A DNA stretch of 64,000 bases, from the NCBI GenBank assembly GCA_016713035.1, contig JADJPW010000002.1, forward strand, positions 62,001-126,000, read 5' to 3'. Under the pieces are notes generated by a model. It ran no database searches. It was not told where the DNA came from and worked only from the letters and a program-made list of their open reading frames with translations. A program made the position numbers and the translations under genes. The stretch comes from Verrucomicrobiaceae bacterium (GTDB lineage Bacteria; Verrucomicrobiota; Verrucomicrobiia; Verrucomicrobiales; Verrucomicrobiaceae). Below, piece after piece: positions 43,130 through 52,549 of this stretch (positions within the stretch are counted from its first letter, which is position 1; each line of letters starts with the position of its first letter).

Positions 43130-45068
43130 GGTATCCCTTTGTGCCTGGAGATGAGGGTTTTGTCAATAGCTCTGGCTTAAGGAATTGGTCAGGAAAATGG
43201 CAGGTCACACGAACACCTTTCCGGGAGACTTCCTGGACGTTCAAGTGCCCGCCGATGAGATTGGCCCGGTATTCCATGACCTGAATACCTATTCCAGCAG
43301 GTGGGGCGCCCTCTCCTACGACAGCGTTTTTTCTCATCCCCTGGCCATTATCTGTGATCTCCAATACAAGGGTGTTTGCGTCTTGTCGGCGTAGGGAAAG
43401 GTGGATCTTTTGAGCATTGCCGTGGCGCATCGCATTGTTCACCGCCTCCTGAGCGATGCGTAGGAGATGAAGCTGCATTTCCTCGTTTTGAAAGACCAAG
43501 CTCTCATCGATCTGGCAGTCGCACTGCCTGCGGAAATCCTTTCGCAGACTCTCTGCCAGCAGGCGTAATCCACCAGCGAGCCCGCCTCGGCGAACGGCGG
43601 CTGTGGAGAGGCCGTGGGAGAGCCGCCGCACTTCCTCCAGGGCTCCATGCACGAGCTCATGGATACGCTGGGCATCCTGCCGGTGGGTGCCCTCCAGCCC
43701 GTCTGCCAATGTTTGCACCATCGCAGAAATTCCTGCCAGCGTCTGCCCCACGCCATCATGCAGATCGTGGCCGATGCGGAGCTGCTCCTGCTGGGCGGCA
43801 CGGATGACCTCTGCCTCCAGCCGCCGCCTTTCGGTCATATCCATACCTGTGACGACGAGGAAGTCTGTGCCGCCCTGCGCCCTTCGCACGGCGGTGGTCT
43901 CGCTGGCGATGATGCGCGGTGAGCCGTCCTTTGCTCGTAGAGTGAGTGTGGAGCCGACTTTATCGGTGCTACCAGTGAGTACCGAGAGGAAACGTTTCTT
44001 TGATGCGTCGATGTCCTCCGCATTAAAAATGGGCATGGACCACAGCTCATGGCCCACGGACTGACTCGCGGGGATGCCAAAGACAGCCTCGGCGGTGCGA
44101 TTGATCCTCAAAATGCGACCATCTGTGTCCAGTAGGGCAATGGCGATCGGTGCATTGTCGAGCAGGATACCTGTGAGCAGTGCGGCGCGGCGGCGGTCTT
44201 CTTCCTCCCTATTACGGCCAGTCATGTCATGAATGACGAGCATGCACTGGCTGTTAGAGTCGCTCGTGATGCAGGTGGGACTGCATTGTACCTCGATGCG
44301 ACTGCCATCTGCACGCTCAAGCACGGTATCAAAGACGGTCGGTCCACAGCCTCCATTTTTCATGCTGAGTAGCCGCCGGCGCAGTGAGGCACGGGCTCCC
44401 GGTGCCGTGATGTCCGTGATCTCCATGCGCCGCAAGCTGTTCAGTTTGTGGCCGAGCATCTGGCAGCATGCAGGATTGGCATCTTGGATGATGAATTGCT
44501 TATTGAAGGTCAGCACGGCCACGGTGCTATTTTGAAATAGCTGGCGGTAGCGCTCCTCTGATTGCTGGAGGGCCTGTTCAGCCGCGACGAGCGGTGTGAT
44601 GATCCGCACATGACCGATTTGCGAGATGACCTTCCCTTGATCGTCGCGCTCGAAAACGCGTGCATGCCACTGGATCCATTCATAATCACCGCTTTTGCGC
44701 CGCACGCGCATGCGCAGAGTTTGCAGGCCATTCTCTTTCCCTGCCTGGAGCTGCTCGTTCATACTGCGGTAGGCGGGCTTATCCTCAGGGTGGATGATGC
44801 CATCCCAGCCATCTTTGTAGGATTTCTCGACCTCGCCTGGTTTGTAGCCATAAAGGCTGTAAACCTGGTCTTGGCCAGTGCTGAACTTCTGCGTCTGGAA
44901 GCTGAAAATATAAAGAACCTGTCGCGGGGTGCCGAGGACTCCTTCGGCGAATAGGTCCAGCTCTCCCGCTTGCGAGACGAGCATGCCCACTTCTTCGATG
45001 CCGATATTCAGCTCCTCTCTGGCAGGCTTAGGGGCAGTTTTCGGGACAGGTTTCTTCACTCGACTCAT
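43119..45068 (-). CDS. multi-PAS sensor histidine kinase (HisKA_3)
   Basis: Cytosolic kinase of 649 residues with no membrane helix. PAS/PAC domain 1 lies at about 50-160 (VLYIFSFQTQ, then GWDGIIHPEDKPAYRSMNEQ), PAS 2 at about 170-290 (RYRQLFQNSTVAVLTFNKQF) and PAS 3 at about 300-415 (NAPIAIALLDTDGRILRINR). The dimerisation/phosphoacceptor domain has H434 in RIGHDLHDGVGQTLAGI, and the HATPase_c domain ends with the N box (RIAQEAVNNAMRHGNA) and G boxes (LEITDNGQGM, PAGIGIQVMEYRA). It should sense a small-molecule or redox signal and phosphorylate the downstream regulator. Confidence 0.95.
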   Translation of the reverse strand: MSRVKKPVPKTAPKPAREELNIGIEEVGMLVSQAGELDLFAEGVLGTPRQVLYIFSFQTQKFSTGQDQVYSLYGYKPGEVEKSYKDGWDGIIHPEDKPAYRSMNEQLQAGKENGLQTLRMRVRRKSGDYEWIQWHARVFERDDQGKVISQIGHVRIITPLVAAEQALQQSEERYRQLFQNSTVAVLTFNKQFIIQDANPACCQMLGHKLNSLRRMEITDITAPGARASLRRRLLSMKNGGCGPTVFDTVLERADGSRIEVQCSPTCITSDSNSQCMLVIHDMTGRNREEEDRRRAALLTGILLDNAPIAIALLDTDGRILRINRTAEAVFGIPASQSVGHELWSMPIFNAEDIDASKKRFLSVLTGSTDKVGSTLTLRAKDGSPRIIASETTAVRRAQGGTDFLVVTGMDMTERRRLEAEVIRAAQQEQLRIGHDLHDGVGQTLAGISAMVQTLADGLEGTHRQDAQRIHELVHGALEEVRRLSHGLSTAAVRRGGLAGGLRLLAESLRKDFRRQCDCQIDESLVFQNEEMQLHLLRIAQEAVNNAMRHGNAQKIHLSLRRQDANTLVLEITDNGQGMRKNAVVGEGAPPAGIGIQVMEYRANLIGGHLNVQEVSRKGVRVTCHFPDQFLKPELLTKPSSPGTKGYREK

Positions 45069-45138
45069 TCAGACAGGAGAAAAGCCGGAAACAGCACTTC
45101 AGGCCACACGTTTCTGATCGTCGGAACCATCTTTTTTC

Positions 45139-46077
45139 ATGCACCACCGCTATTTACTGCTTTTCCTCGCCCTTTTGCCCCTCGTAGCGCATGCGCAGGC
45201 CCCCAAGGCCGGGAAGAAGAAAACTCCACCCGTGAAGCTCACCACGGCCCAGGTCGCCACCAGCGAGGTCGTTTATAAAAAGACGCCAGAAGGCGAGCTG
45301 AAGCTGCATTTTTATCGTCCGGCAGGCGAAGTGGGCATCACCGCGCTGCGGCCCTGCATCGTGTTCTTTTTCGGCGGTGGCTGGAAAAACGGCTCCTACC
45401 TGCAATTCGTGCCGCAGGCCGAGTACCTCGCCTCACGCGGCATGGTGGCTGCCTGTGCCGATTACCGCATCCTGAATGTCCATGGCACGCTGCCGGACAA
45501 AGCGGTCGAGGACGCGAAAAGTGCCATCCGCTGGGTGCGTGGCCATTCCACGGAGTTGGGCATCGATCCGGGGAAAATCATCGCTGCGGGCGGCTCCGCA
45601 GGCGGGCACCTCGCTGCCTGCACGGCGCTGGTAAAGGCCTACGACGCCCCTGGCGATGATGCCGCCATTTCCTGCCGCCCAGATGCGATGGTGCTCTTCA
45701 ATCCCGCGATGAATATCGACACTCTTTTTAAAGAACGCGTCACTGGTGACACCAAAGGCTTCACGCTCGAAATGGCGGAGGCCATCACGCCGAACCGCTT
45801 CATCGCCAAGGACACCCCGCCGGCCATTTTCTTCTTCGGCACCGCAGACAAGCTCAAAACTGGCGCGGATGAATACATGCGCAAAGCACGCGAACTCGGG
45901 CTCCGCGCGGAAATGTGGACCGCCGCCGAGATGCCGCATGGCTTCTTCAATCGCGAGCCCTGGACCCAAGTGACCGCGCAGCAAATGCACGTCTTCCTCG
46001 CCTCACTCGGCTACCTGGGCGGAGAGTCAGCCGTGATCATGCCGGAGAAAGCTCCCGCGCTGAAAAAGGAGGAGTGA
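45139..46077 (+). CDS. exported alpha/beta hydrolase (esterase/lipase family)
   Basis: Protein of 312 residues with a signal peptide (YLLLFLALLPLVAHA). The fold has the oxyanion-hole segment FFFGGGWKNGS, VVAACADYRILN-like MVAACADYRIL, DAKSAIRWVRGHSTELGIDP, nucleophile loop GGSAGGHLAA, and a C-terminal Asp/His part (FFFGTADKLKTG, AAEMPHGFFNREPW). This matches BD-FAE/acetyl-esterase-like hydrolases common in Verrucomicrobia sulfatase or polysaccharide contexts. Ester substrate unknown. It diverges from the kinase gene. Confidence 0.9.
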   Translation: MHHRYLLLFLALLPLVAHAQAPKAGKKKTPPVKLTTAQVATSEVVYKKTPEGELKLHFYRPAGEVGITALRPCIVFFFGGGWKNGSYLQFVPQAEYLASRGMVAACADYRILNVHGTLPDKAVEDAKSAIRWVRGHSTELGIDPGKIIAAGGSAGGHLAACTALVKAYDAPGDDAAISCRPDAMVLFNPAMNIDTLFKERVTGDTKGFTLEMAEAITPNRFIAKDTPPAIFFFGTADKLKTGADEYMRKARELGLRAEMWTAAEMPHGFFNREPWTQVTAQQMHVFLASLGYLGGESAVIMPEKAPALKKEE

Positions 46078-46097
46078 TTCGTCCAGTTTCGGCAGCA

Positions 46098-47102
46098 TCA
46101 GCCCAGCACCACGCTGCCGTCCGGCTTCTTGGTGAAGCTGTGCAGCACCAGCCCCTGGTCATCCAGGTGGGTGAAGCGCAGCGCCTCAGCCGTCACCGAG
46201 ATGTGCGTGAAACCGTGCGTCATTTTGCCGAAAGGCACCTTGTGCGTGACCTCCAGCGCCCGCGTCTTGGCCCCGCCACCACCGCTGAGGATGTGGGAGG
46301 TGTATTTTCCCTCGATTTCGAGGTGCTGCAGGTCGTGATCATGACCGCAGAGGTAGGCATGCACATGATGCTGCTGGAAAAGGCCATCCCACTGCTGGAT
46401 CAGGGTCTTGGTATCACCGTGATCACCATTGGAGTACAGTGGGTGATGCCCCAGCACCATGGTGAAGGCTCCACGCGGCTTCTCCAGCTCCGCCTTCAGC
46501 CACGCTAGCTGCTCACGCTCCTCATCCGCTGTCATCGAGGAACGCGGCTTGCCACTTTTCTTGTCTTTGGCACCACTCACGGCAGGCAGATTCGTATCCA
46601 GGCAGATCAGCGTGAGCTGGGAGCCCAGATCCACGCGATACCACTTCGATGGCATGTGCCAGCGCACGCCGGGCTTCTTCGCGTAGGCGAGCTGTACCTT
46701 CTGCCCGCCCTCATTGTCGTGGTAGTCATGATTGCCCAGGATCGCGTGCATCGGGCCGGGGAAGGCCGCAGCGGGATACATGTCCTCGATCTCATTCTTC
46801 CAGCGTGGCGATTCGGTGGAGAAGCCGCCGGGAGCCTTGTCCTTGCTGTAAAAATTATCGCCCAGCAGCAGCATCGCCTCCGGTTTGATCCCCTGCGCGG
46901 TGATGAAGCTGCGCATCGCCGCCGCCACTCGCTTTTGATCCGCGCCACCGGTGCCGAAATCACCGATCGCCAGCAAATGCAGCCCGTCTTTGCTGATCTC
47001 TGCCGCAGATGCGCGGCGCACATTCAGCGCCAGCGCCGCACTGGAGCAAAACAGGGTCTGGAGCGCACGGCGACGGGAGTAGGAAGCGGGAAGGGGACTC
47101 AT
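46098..47102 (-). CDS. Tat-exported metallophosphatase (purple acid phosphatase-like)
   Basis: Protein of 334 residues from ATG 47102. Its N-terminus (SYSRRRALQTLFCSSAALAL) is a twin-arginine signal. Calcineurin-like motifs: LLAIGDFGTGG (D for metal), LLLGDNFYSKD, ILGNHDYHDN, then VLGHHPLYSNGDHGDT and YLCGHDHDLQHLE. The order and GDFG/GDN/GNHD/GHxH set match the tartrate-resistant acid phosphatase (ACP5) subgroup. It would hydrolyse phosphomonoesters in the periplasm using a dinuclear metal site. It faces away from the secreted protein gene that follows. Confidence 0.9.
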   Translation of the reverse strand: MSPLPASYSRRRALQTLFCSSAALALNVRRASAAEISKDGLHLLAIGDFGTGGADQKRVAAAMRSFITAQGIKPEAMLLLGDNFYSKDKAPGGFSTESPRWKNEIEDMYPAAAFPGPMHAILGNHDYHDNEGGQKVQLAYAKKPGVRWHMPSKWYRVDLGSQLTLICLDTNLPAVSGAKDKKSGKPRSSMTADEEREQLAWLKAELEKPRGAFTMVLGHHPLYSNGDHGDTKTLIQQWDGLFQQHHVHAYLCGHDHDLQHLEIEGKYTSHILSGGGGAKTRALEVTHKVPFGKMTHGFTHISVTAEALRFTHLDDQGLVLHSFTKKPDGSVVLG

Positions 47103-47220
47103 AGCAATGCTGGAAACGCCAGACCCAGTGCCGATCACTCACTCATGCCCGCGAAACGATCCCGCAAAGAAAGGGTTATCCCTCCGCGTCAGGTCCATGC
47201 TAGCATCTGAGCACCTTTAT

Positions 47221-47766
47221 ATGAAAAAACTCCTCTTCACCGCTCTCAGCCTCCTCCTTCTATCCCATCATGCACTTGCCCAGTCCGCGCCAGGGCAGAC
47301 GCCACAGGGCCAGGGCGGCCAGCAGCAGGAGGAGACCACCCGTGACGGCCTGTGGGATGGCCGGCTCAAAGGCGGGAACTACATCGTCCGTGCGCAGTCC
47401 ATCATCGCCCTGTCCAAACACGAATACATCGCCAATGCCGCCGCACGCGTGGTGGAGGTGAATATCACCCTCAGCTCCTCGCAGATCGTGCGCTTTTATT
47501 TCTTTGAGCCTGTGAAGGTGGAAACGGGTAGCAATTTCGTCGCGGCGGGCACCCAGGCCATCGAGCGGGCCAAAGGACTCGTCGAGCAAGCCGCCGGCCG
47601 CGTCTCCCCCACGCTCACCGAGGCCAAAGTGGTCAAAGACTACCCCAACACCACCCACTCCCACACCGTCGAATTCGCCATCAAAGAAGAAGCCCGGCTC
47701 AATTCACTCTTCCAGAGCCTCGAACGCTCCTTCCGCACCGGCGTAGGCCGTATTTGGAAGGAATAG
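47221..47766 (+). CDS. exported protein of unknown function
   Basis: Protein of 181 residues. Start ATG 47221 begins a clear signal peptide (MKKLLFTALSLLLLSHHALA). The mature part starts with a Gln/Gly-rich stretch, then a mixed alpha/beta domain (DGRLKGGNYIVRAQSIIALS, AARVVEVNITLSSSQIVRFY, FVAAGTQAIERAKGLVEQAA, ARLNSLFQSLERSFRTG). No known family recognised. It probably remains in the periplasm. Confidence 0.75.
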   Translation: MKKLLFTALSLLLLSHHALAQSAPGQTPQGQGGQQQEETTRDGLWDGRLKGGNYIVRAQSIIALSKHEYIANAAARVVEVNITLSSSQIVRFYFFEPVKVETGSNFVAAGTQAIERAKGLVEQAAGRVSPTLTEAKVVKDYPNTTHSHTVEFAIKEEARLNSLFQSLERSFRTGVGRIWKE

Positions 47767-47954
47767 GCCAATTCAATTACTCTAGCGCTCAAAGCCACCA
47801 GCCAGGGGCGGCCACCCGAGAGCATGTAGAAGAGAACTGGGATCAGTAATTCGGAATACTGCTTCCTCCTTATCGGACCTATAATGAACATCGCAAACCA
47901 GCCCAGAGTCCCCACGGTACGGAGCAGTTCGGCATGCATTAAATACGAGTTCAT
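47640..47954 (-). CDS. possible small membrane protein (weak)
   Basis: Frame of 104 codons. The first 65 residues contain two hydrophobic segments (LLRTVGTLGWFAMFIIGPI and LLIPVLFYMLSGGRPWLVAL) that could be a small membrane protein, but the last third is antisense to the preceding gene. No family, ribosome site or partner is seen. It fills most of the otherwise empty interval 47767-48103. Confidence 0.25.
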   Translation of the reverse strand: MNSYLMHAELLRTVGTLGWFAMFIIGPIRRKQYSELLIPVLFYMLSGGRPWLVALSARVIELAYSFQIRPTPVRKERSRLWKSELSRASSLMANSTVWEWVVLG

Positions 47955-48103
47955 GGCTAGTATGGTCTTCCCAAGGCTAATTCCTGCGTGTCAAAGATCA
48001 AACATTCCTTGGTCGCTTGGATTCACCCTGCAGGAGCAGTCCCAGAGGTCTTAGGCCCGAAAATGCCCATTTTGTCGCTCGATTCTTCGCTAGGGCCTCG
48101 TAA

Positions 48104-49261
48104 ATGGCCCGCTCCACCTTTTCTCCTTTTTTGAAAACCTCTAGCTCATCTCCCATCCACGTCCTGATCGCATGCGGCGGCACGGGCGGGCACTTATTTC
48201 CAGGCATCGCCGTCGGTGAGGTGCTGGCCCAGCGCGGGCATGATGTCACCCTCCTCATCAGCGAGAAGAAGATCGACTCCCTCGCCGCCAGTGGCCACAA
48301 AGACCTGCGCTTTGAGAAAATGCCCTTCCTGGCCATGCCGCGTCCGTGGTCGCCGAAGATGGTCGGCTTCCTCCGTGGACTCTGGGGTGGCATGCGCCGC
48401 TGCCGCCAGATCATCCGCGAGCATGATGTCAAAGTCGTACTCGGCATGGGCGGCTTCACCTCCTTTGCCCCGCTCTACGCCGGCAAAAAAGAAAATTGCC
48501 GCACCCTCATCCACGAGAGCAACGCCATCCCCGGCAAAGCGAACAAGCTCAACGCACGCTACTCCGACATCGTCCTCTGTGGCCTGGAGGCCTGCAAACC
48601 GCTCTTTGAAAAGCACACAGACGTCCGCGTCGTCGGCACGCCCATCCGCTCCAACATGCGTGAGGCCAACAGCGACGATCCCCACGCCTTCTTCAAGCTC
48701 GAGAAAGACAAGCGCACCCTCCTCATCATGGGTGGCAGTCAGGGCGCACGCGGCATCAATCGCGCCGTCGGCATGGCACTCGATCACTTTGAAAAAATGG
48801 GCATCCAAGTCCTCCACATCGCCGGCCCTGGCGATTACGAAGAGGTGCGTGACGTCTATGCGAAGCACCCGCTGCTCGCTCAGCACGTCGCCGCCTTTTG
48901 TCACCGCATGGATCTGGCCTATCGTGTCGCAGACCTCGCCATCGCACGCAGCGGAGCCAGCAGCATGACGGAGCTCGCGTGGTTCGGCGTCCCCAGCCTC
49001 CTGGTGCCCTATCCGCACGCCGCAGAAGATCACCAGACGCGGAACGCCGAGATCTTCCACAAAGCCGGAGCCGCCATCATGATGCCCGAGTCCCAGCTCA
49101 ATGCCGACACCCTCACCGATGTCGTCCGCAGCATCCTCTCCGACTCCGCCAAAGCCGCCGCGATGAAAAAAGCCGCGCAAAACCAAGCCGTGCGCGACAG
49201 CGCCGAGCAGATCGCCACACTCGTCGAGCAGGAGGCTGTGAAGACGCCCGTTGCTGTTTAG
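48104..49261 (+). CDS. murG: UDP-GlcNAc:lipid I N-acetylglucosaminyltransferase
   Basis: GT-B enzyme of 385 residues that adds GlcNAc to undecaprenyl-PP-MurNAc-pentapeptide, the last cytoplasmic step of lipid II synthesis at the inner membrane. Signatures are IHVLIACGGTGGHLFPGIAV, VVLGMGGFTSFAPLYAGKK, IHESNAIPGKANKLNARYSD, VVGTPIRSNM, LLIMGGSQGARGINRAV, and IARSGASSMTELAWFGVPS with the UDP-binding stretch ending PHAAEDHQTRNA. The start lies about 17 residues before the first conserved strand, so the true start may be a little downstream. It is not in a mur operon here. Confidence 0.95.
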   Translation: MARSTFSPFLKTSSSSPIHVLIACGGTGGHLFPGIAVGEVLAQRGHDVTLLISEKKIDSLAASGHKDLRFEKMPFLAMPRPWSPKMVGFLRGLWGGMRRCRQIIREHDVKVVLGMGGFTSFAPLYAGKKENCRTLIHESNAIPGKANKLNARYSDIVLCGLEACKPLFEKHTDVRVVGTPIRSNMREANSDDPHAFFKLEKDKRTLLIMGGSQGARGINRAVGMALDHFEKMGIQVLHIAGPGDYEEVRDVYAKHPLLAQHVAAFCHRMDLAYRVADLAIARSGASSMTELAWFGVPSLLVPYPHAAEDHQTRNAEIFHKAGAAIMMPESQLNADTLTDVVRSILSDSAKAAAMKKAAQNQAVRDSAEQIATLVEQEAVKTPVAV

Positions 49262-49273
49262 TGGGGGCGAGGG

Positions 49274-49332
49274 CTTAGTGCTTAGTTCTCAGTTCTCAGT
49301 TTCTGAGCACTAAGCACTGAGAACTAAGCACT
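49274..49332. repeat. intergenic palindrome of heptad repeats, copy 1
   Basis: Arms agtgcttagttctcagt (49277-49293) and actgagaactaagcact (49316-49332) are perfect 17-base reverse complements. Each arm is built from 7-base units of the type agtKctY. It lies between convergent murG and the beta-lactamase/NamZ gene. A related copy lies at 60289-60387. It may act as a transcription terminator or a dispersed repeat (REP-like). Confidence 0.82.
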
Positions 49333-49405
49333 CCTTTCCTCCCAGCCGCCCCGCAACCACCCAACACCCCTCCCACCCGGAGTGTGGTCAAAACCGCGCA
49401 GACCC

Positions 49406-51670
49406 TCATTCATACCGCAGAAAGCCCGCTCGCCGCGCTTCGAAGGCTGAGGTCTCCAGCGCCCACTGCATGGACACATCGCGCCAGGCTTTGCCCTCAC
49501 GGATGCTTTTCAGCAGCGCGGCGTTGTTGAGCAGCGTGTTCACCTTCTCCAGGGCGAACTCTTTCGGATAAAGCCGCTGCAGCGTGCAGACCAGCGCCAC
49601 GCCCAGCTCCACCGGGCGCAAAGCAGCCCGCTCGGTGATGCTGATGCGCACACCACCACAGGCTTCTCCTTTGAAAACACTCGCTGTCGGCGTGAAGCGC
49701 AGCGGAGTGAACTGCACACCCGGCAGCGCCAGCTTATTCAGCTCATGCGCAAGTCGCAGATCATCCACATACGGCGCACCCACCACCTCGAAAGGCGTAT
49801 CCGTCCCGCGCCCCACACTCACGCTGAACTCACTCAGTCCGATGCCTGGATAAAGCAGCGCGGCATTCAGCGACCGCATGTTCGGTGAAGGATTCACCCA
49901 CGGCAGGCCCGTGGCATCATGCAGCATTCCGCGCCGCCATCCCTCACACGCGATCACACGCAGATCACAGCCCATCTGCCGTTCCGCATTCATCATCGCG
50001 GCCAGTTCACCCGCCGTCATGCCATGGCGCAGCGGGATGGCATGCGTCGCGGTGAAGGCCTCCTTATCCGGCACCGCAGGGCCCTCCACGGCCACACCGC
50101 CCAGCGGATTCGCACGATCCAACACGTAGAAAGGCTTCTTCTCCTTCGCCGCAGACTCCATGCACACACGCATCGTGCTGATGTAGGTATAAAAGCGGCA
50201 GCCGATGTCCTGAATATCAAAAACCAGCGCATCCACATCCGCCAGTTGCTCCGGCGTCGGTGCACGCCGCTCACCATACAGACTCAGCACCGGTAGCCCC
50301 GTTTTTTTATCTCGCGTGTCACCGATCTTTTCCTGATCCAGCATGCCACGGATGCCATGCTCCGGGCTGAAGAGCTTCACCAGCTGCACTCCATCCTTCG
50401 CAGCATCCGCCAGCAGATCGATCGTGCTCCTGCGCTGTGCATCGATGCCCGTCTGATTCGTGATCAGGCCGATGCGCAGCCCCTTCAGATCCGCAAACTG
50501 CCGCCGCACCAGCACATCAATGCCCTGGAGCACCGTCGGCACCTCCTTCTCCCCACGCTCCCACGGCGGCCCATGACGCGGCAAAAAGCTCACCATCCGC
50601 CCCGCTGCGGCACCCAGCTCCTCATACAAATCACGCACACTGCCCTTTCCATCTGGGTGCAGCCGGGAGCTCATGAAAATCACGAACGACCGCGATGGCG
50701 GATCGATCCACACACTCGTGCCCGTGAAACCTGTGTGCCCGAACGAGCCCAGCGGAAACACCTTCCCACGCGGCCTGCTGAAGGCCGAGTCCACATCCCA
50801 TCCCAGCCCACGCCGCTCAAACACCGTCGCCACGGTCTGCGGCGCGGTCATCAGCCGCACCGTCTCCGGCTTCAAAAGCCCCGCGCCACCATTCACCAGC
50901 ATGCGGGCATATTTGGCCACATCCGCCGCCGTGGTGAAGAGTCCCGCATGCCCCGTCACGCCGCCCATGCGTCGTGAGGTCGGATCATGCACCACACCGC
51001 GCAGCATCTGGCCATTTTCATCCTTTTCCGTCGGAGCGATGCGTGGCTGCCAATCCGCCGGAGGCAAAAAACGCGTCGATTCCATCCCCAGCGGCCCAAA
51101 CACTCTTTTCGCCGCAAAATCGTTCAGCGGCACTCCAGCCACTTTTTGCACGATCTCGCCCAGGAGGATGAAATTGATGTCCGAATAGCGAAAAAACCGG
51201 TCTGGAGCCCCCTCTGGCTCCAAATCGATCGCTCTGGCGATACCCGTCTCATAGCCATGCCACGCGGGCTCACGCGGGATGCCTGGCCGCAGGCCGGAAG
51301 TATGCGTCAGCAGATGCCGGATCGTGATCCCCGCACGCATCTGCGGCAGATAGCGCCGCACCTCCGCCTCCAGCTCGATCTTGCCCTCCTCCATCAGCAG
51401 CATCACACAGGGCAGCGTCGCCAGCACCTTCGTCAGGGATGCCGCATCAAAGACGGTATCCTCCGTCATCGGCTCCTCCGCAGGCAGCACGGCCCGCAGG
51501 CCCTCCACCTGCGTCAGCCGCCGCTCCCCGCTCTCAAACAGCATCACCGCGCCTGCGGGATTCTTTTTCTCCACCGCCGTCTTCACCACCAGCCGCAGCG
51601 CATCGAATTCATCCGCCCGCAGCGTGCTGAAAGCGAGTACGACCAACGAAGCGAAGAATGAAAAGCGCAT
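49406..51670 (-). CDS. beta-lactamase-type serine hydrolase fused to NamZ (DUF1343)
   Basis: Exported protein of 754 residues. After the signal peptide (FFASLVVLAFSTLRA) comes a class C beta-lactamase/penicillin-binding-type domain with S78-x-x-K81 (DAASLTKVL), Y162-S-D (class C has Y-x-N) and a C-terminal GHTGFTG in place of KTG. From about 385 on is a DUF1343 domain (LKGLRIGLITNQTGIDAQRR, LFSPEHGIRG, DVDALVFDIQDIGCRFYTYI, PFYVLDRANPLGG, AMMNAERQMGCDLRVI). DUF1343 is the NamZ exo-beta-N-acetylmuramidase. The fusion should cut peptidoglycan fragments in the periplasm, possibly with a peptidase or esterase activity from the first half. Lactamase activity itself is doubtful. Confidence 0.92.
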   Translation of the reverse strand: MRFSFFASLVVLAFSTLRADEFDALRLVVKTAVEKKNPAGAVMLFESGERRLTQVEGLRAVLPAEEPMTEDTVFDAASLTKVLATLPCVMLLMEEGKIELEAEVRRYLPQMRAGITIRHLLTHTSGLRPGIPREPAWHGYETGIARAIDLEPEGAPDRFFRYSDINFILLGEIVQKVAGVPLNDFAAKRVFGPLGMESTRFLPPADWQPRIAPTEKDENGQMLRGVVHDPTSRRMGGVTGHAGLFTTAADVAKYARMLVNGGAGLLKPETVRLMTAPQTVATVFERRGLGWDVDSAFSRPRGKVFPLGSFGHTGFTGTSVWIDPPSRSFVIFMSSRLHPDGKGSVRDLYEELGAAAGRMVSFLPRHGPPWERGEKEVPTVLQGIDVLVRRQFADLKGLRIGLITNQTGIDAQRRSTIDLLADAAKDGVQLVKLFSPEHGIRGMLDQEKIGDTRDKKTGLPVLSLYGERRAPTPEQLADVDALVFDIQDIGCRFYTYISTMRVCMESAAKEKKPFYVLDRANPLGGVAVEGPAVPDKEAFTATHAIPLRHGMTAGELAAMMNAERQMGCDLRVIACEGWRRGMLHDATGLPWVNPSPNMRSLNAALLYPGIGLSEFSVSVGRGTDTPFEVVGAPYVDDLRLAHELNKLALPGVQFTPLRFTPTASVFKGEACGGVRISITERAALRPVELGVALVCTLQRLYPKEFALEKVNTLLNNAALLKSIREGKAWRDVSMQWALETSAFEARRAGFLRYE

Positions 51671-51706
51671 CCATCAAAAACCAAGCTCACGCAGAGCACC
51701 TTTCAC

Positions 51707-52549
51707 TCACTTCGCCTTCATCCTCTGCTCCACCCAGGTCAGGATGCGGCCGACTTTATCGGCGTCTTTCGCGGCCTTCGCTTCCTCAAAGGCATCCTTC
51801 GCTTTGAGCAAATCACGCAGCAGTGGCAGTGACACGATTTCTTGTGCATTGAGCTTCACCGCCTCGAACCGCGACTGGAGCGACTCCAGGCTGGTGTCTC
51901 CAGGCTCTGATTGGCTAAAGTCGGGCGCTGGAGCTTCTTTTTCCAGCTCAGCAAAATGCGAGTCCTCGATGAGTCGATCCAGCGCTGCATCGGCGGATTG
52001 CCAATCGCCCTCTTTGATCATTTTTTCGATCTCTTCGCCCCGGTAGGCCATCGCCTCGGTCGGTTTATCGGCCAGTGCATCCACGGCAGCGCGGAGTTTG
52101 TTTGCCTTGGCCTTCACGGCGGCTTCCAGATCGGTTTTTGCCGTGACTTTCTTCGATAAGCTCAGCGCTAGCGCCTTCTTCTGCTGCTCTGGAGTCAGCA
52201 CATCACGCAGAGCGATCAAGGTGCGCAGTTGCAGGTCCTTCACCGCCGCTTCGGCGGCCACCGACTTCGCGAGCTGTGCACTGGCGCTGTCTGCCGTGGT
52301 GCCAGCCTCACGCAGCATTTGATGCAGGGCCTGCTGCTGTTCTTTGGCGGCAGATTCCAGCGGCGACCCCTTTTCGCGGGCTGCACGGATGATGTCTGTC
52401 ATCTTCGTTTCTTGCTCCTGCGTCAGTGCTAGCTGGGGCTTGATCTGCTGGATGATCTCTGGGCTGATAAGGCCGTGTTGGAGGAGCTGCTCAGGGCCCG
52501 CGAAGGCGCTGGTGGCGACGATGAGGAGGCTAAGGACGATGCGTTTCAT
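51707..52549 (-). CDS. periplasmic Spy/CpxP-like helical protein
   Basis: Protein of 280 residues with a signal peptide (MKRIVLSLLIVATSAFAG). The helical region shows LTxxQ-like motifs (QLALTQEQETKM and LTPEQQKKALAL), arranged as in Spy/CpxP or CnrX-type periplasmic sensors and chaperones, and further heptad-rich sequence to the end. It begins in the stop codon overlap of the gene before it (ATGA), which with the ECF sigma gene makes a three-gene operon. It could report envelope state to the sigma/anti-sigma pair. Family assignment is by motif only. Confidence 0.72.
   Translation of the reverse strand: MKRIVLSLLIVATSAFAGPEQLLQHGLISPEIIQQIKPQLALTQEQETKMTDIIRAAREKGSPLESAAKEQQQALHQMLREAGTTADSASAQLAKSVAAEAAVKDLQLRTLIALRDVLTPEQQKKALALSLSKKVTAKTDLEAAVKAKANKLRAAVDALADKPTEAMAYRGEEIEKMIKEGDWQSADAALDRLIEDSHFAELEKEAPAPDFSQSEPGDTSLESLQSRFEAVKLNAQEIVSLPLLRDLLKAKDAFEEAKAAKDADKVGRILTWVEQRMKAK

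Noticed and set aside
47998..49186. Long frames antisense to murG
   Set aside because: MurG on the plus strand has all motifs; the antisense frames are composition artefacts.
49406..51670. True beta-lactamase resistance gene
   Set aside because: The Y-x-N and KTG motifs are changed and the domain is fused to NamZ, so a peptidoglycan role is more likely.
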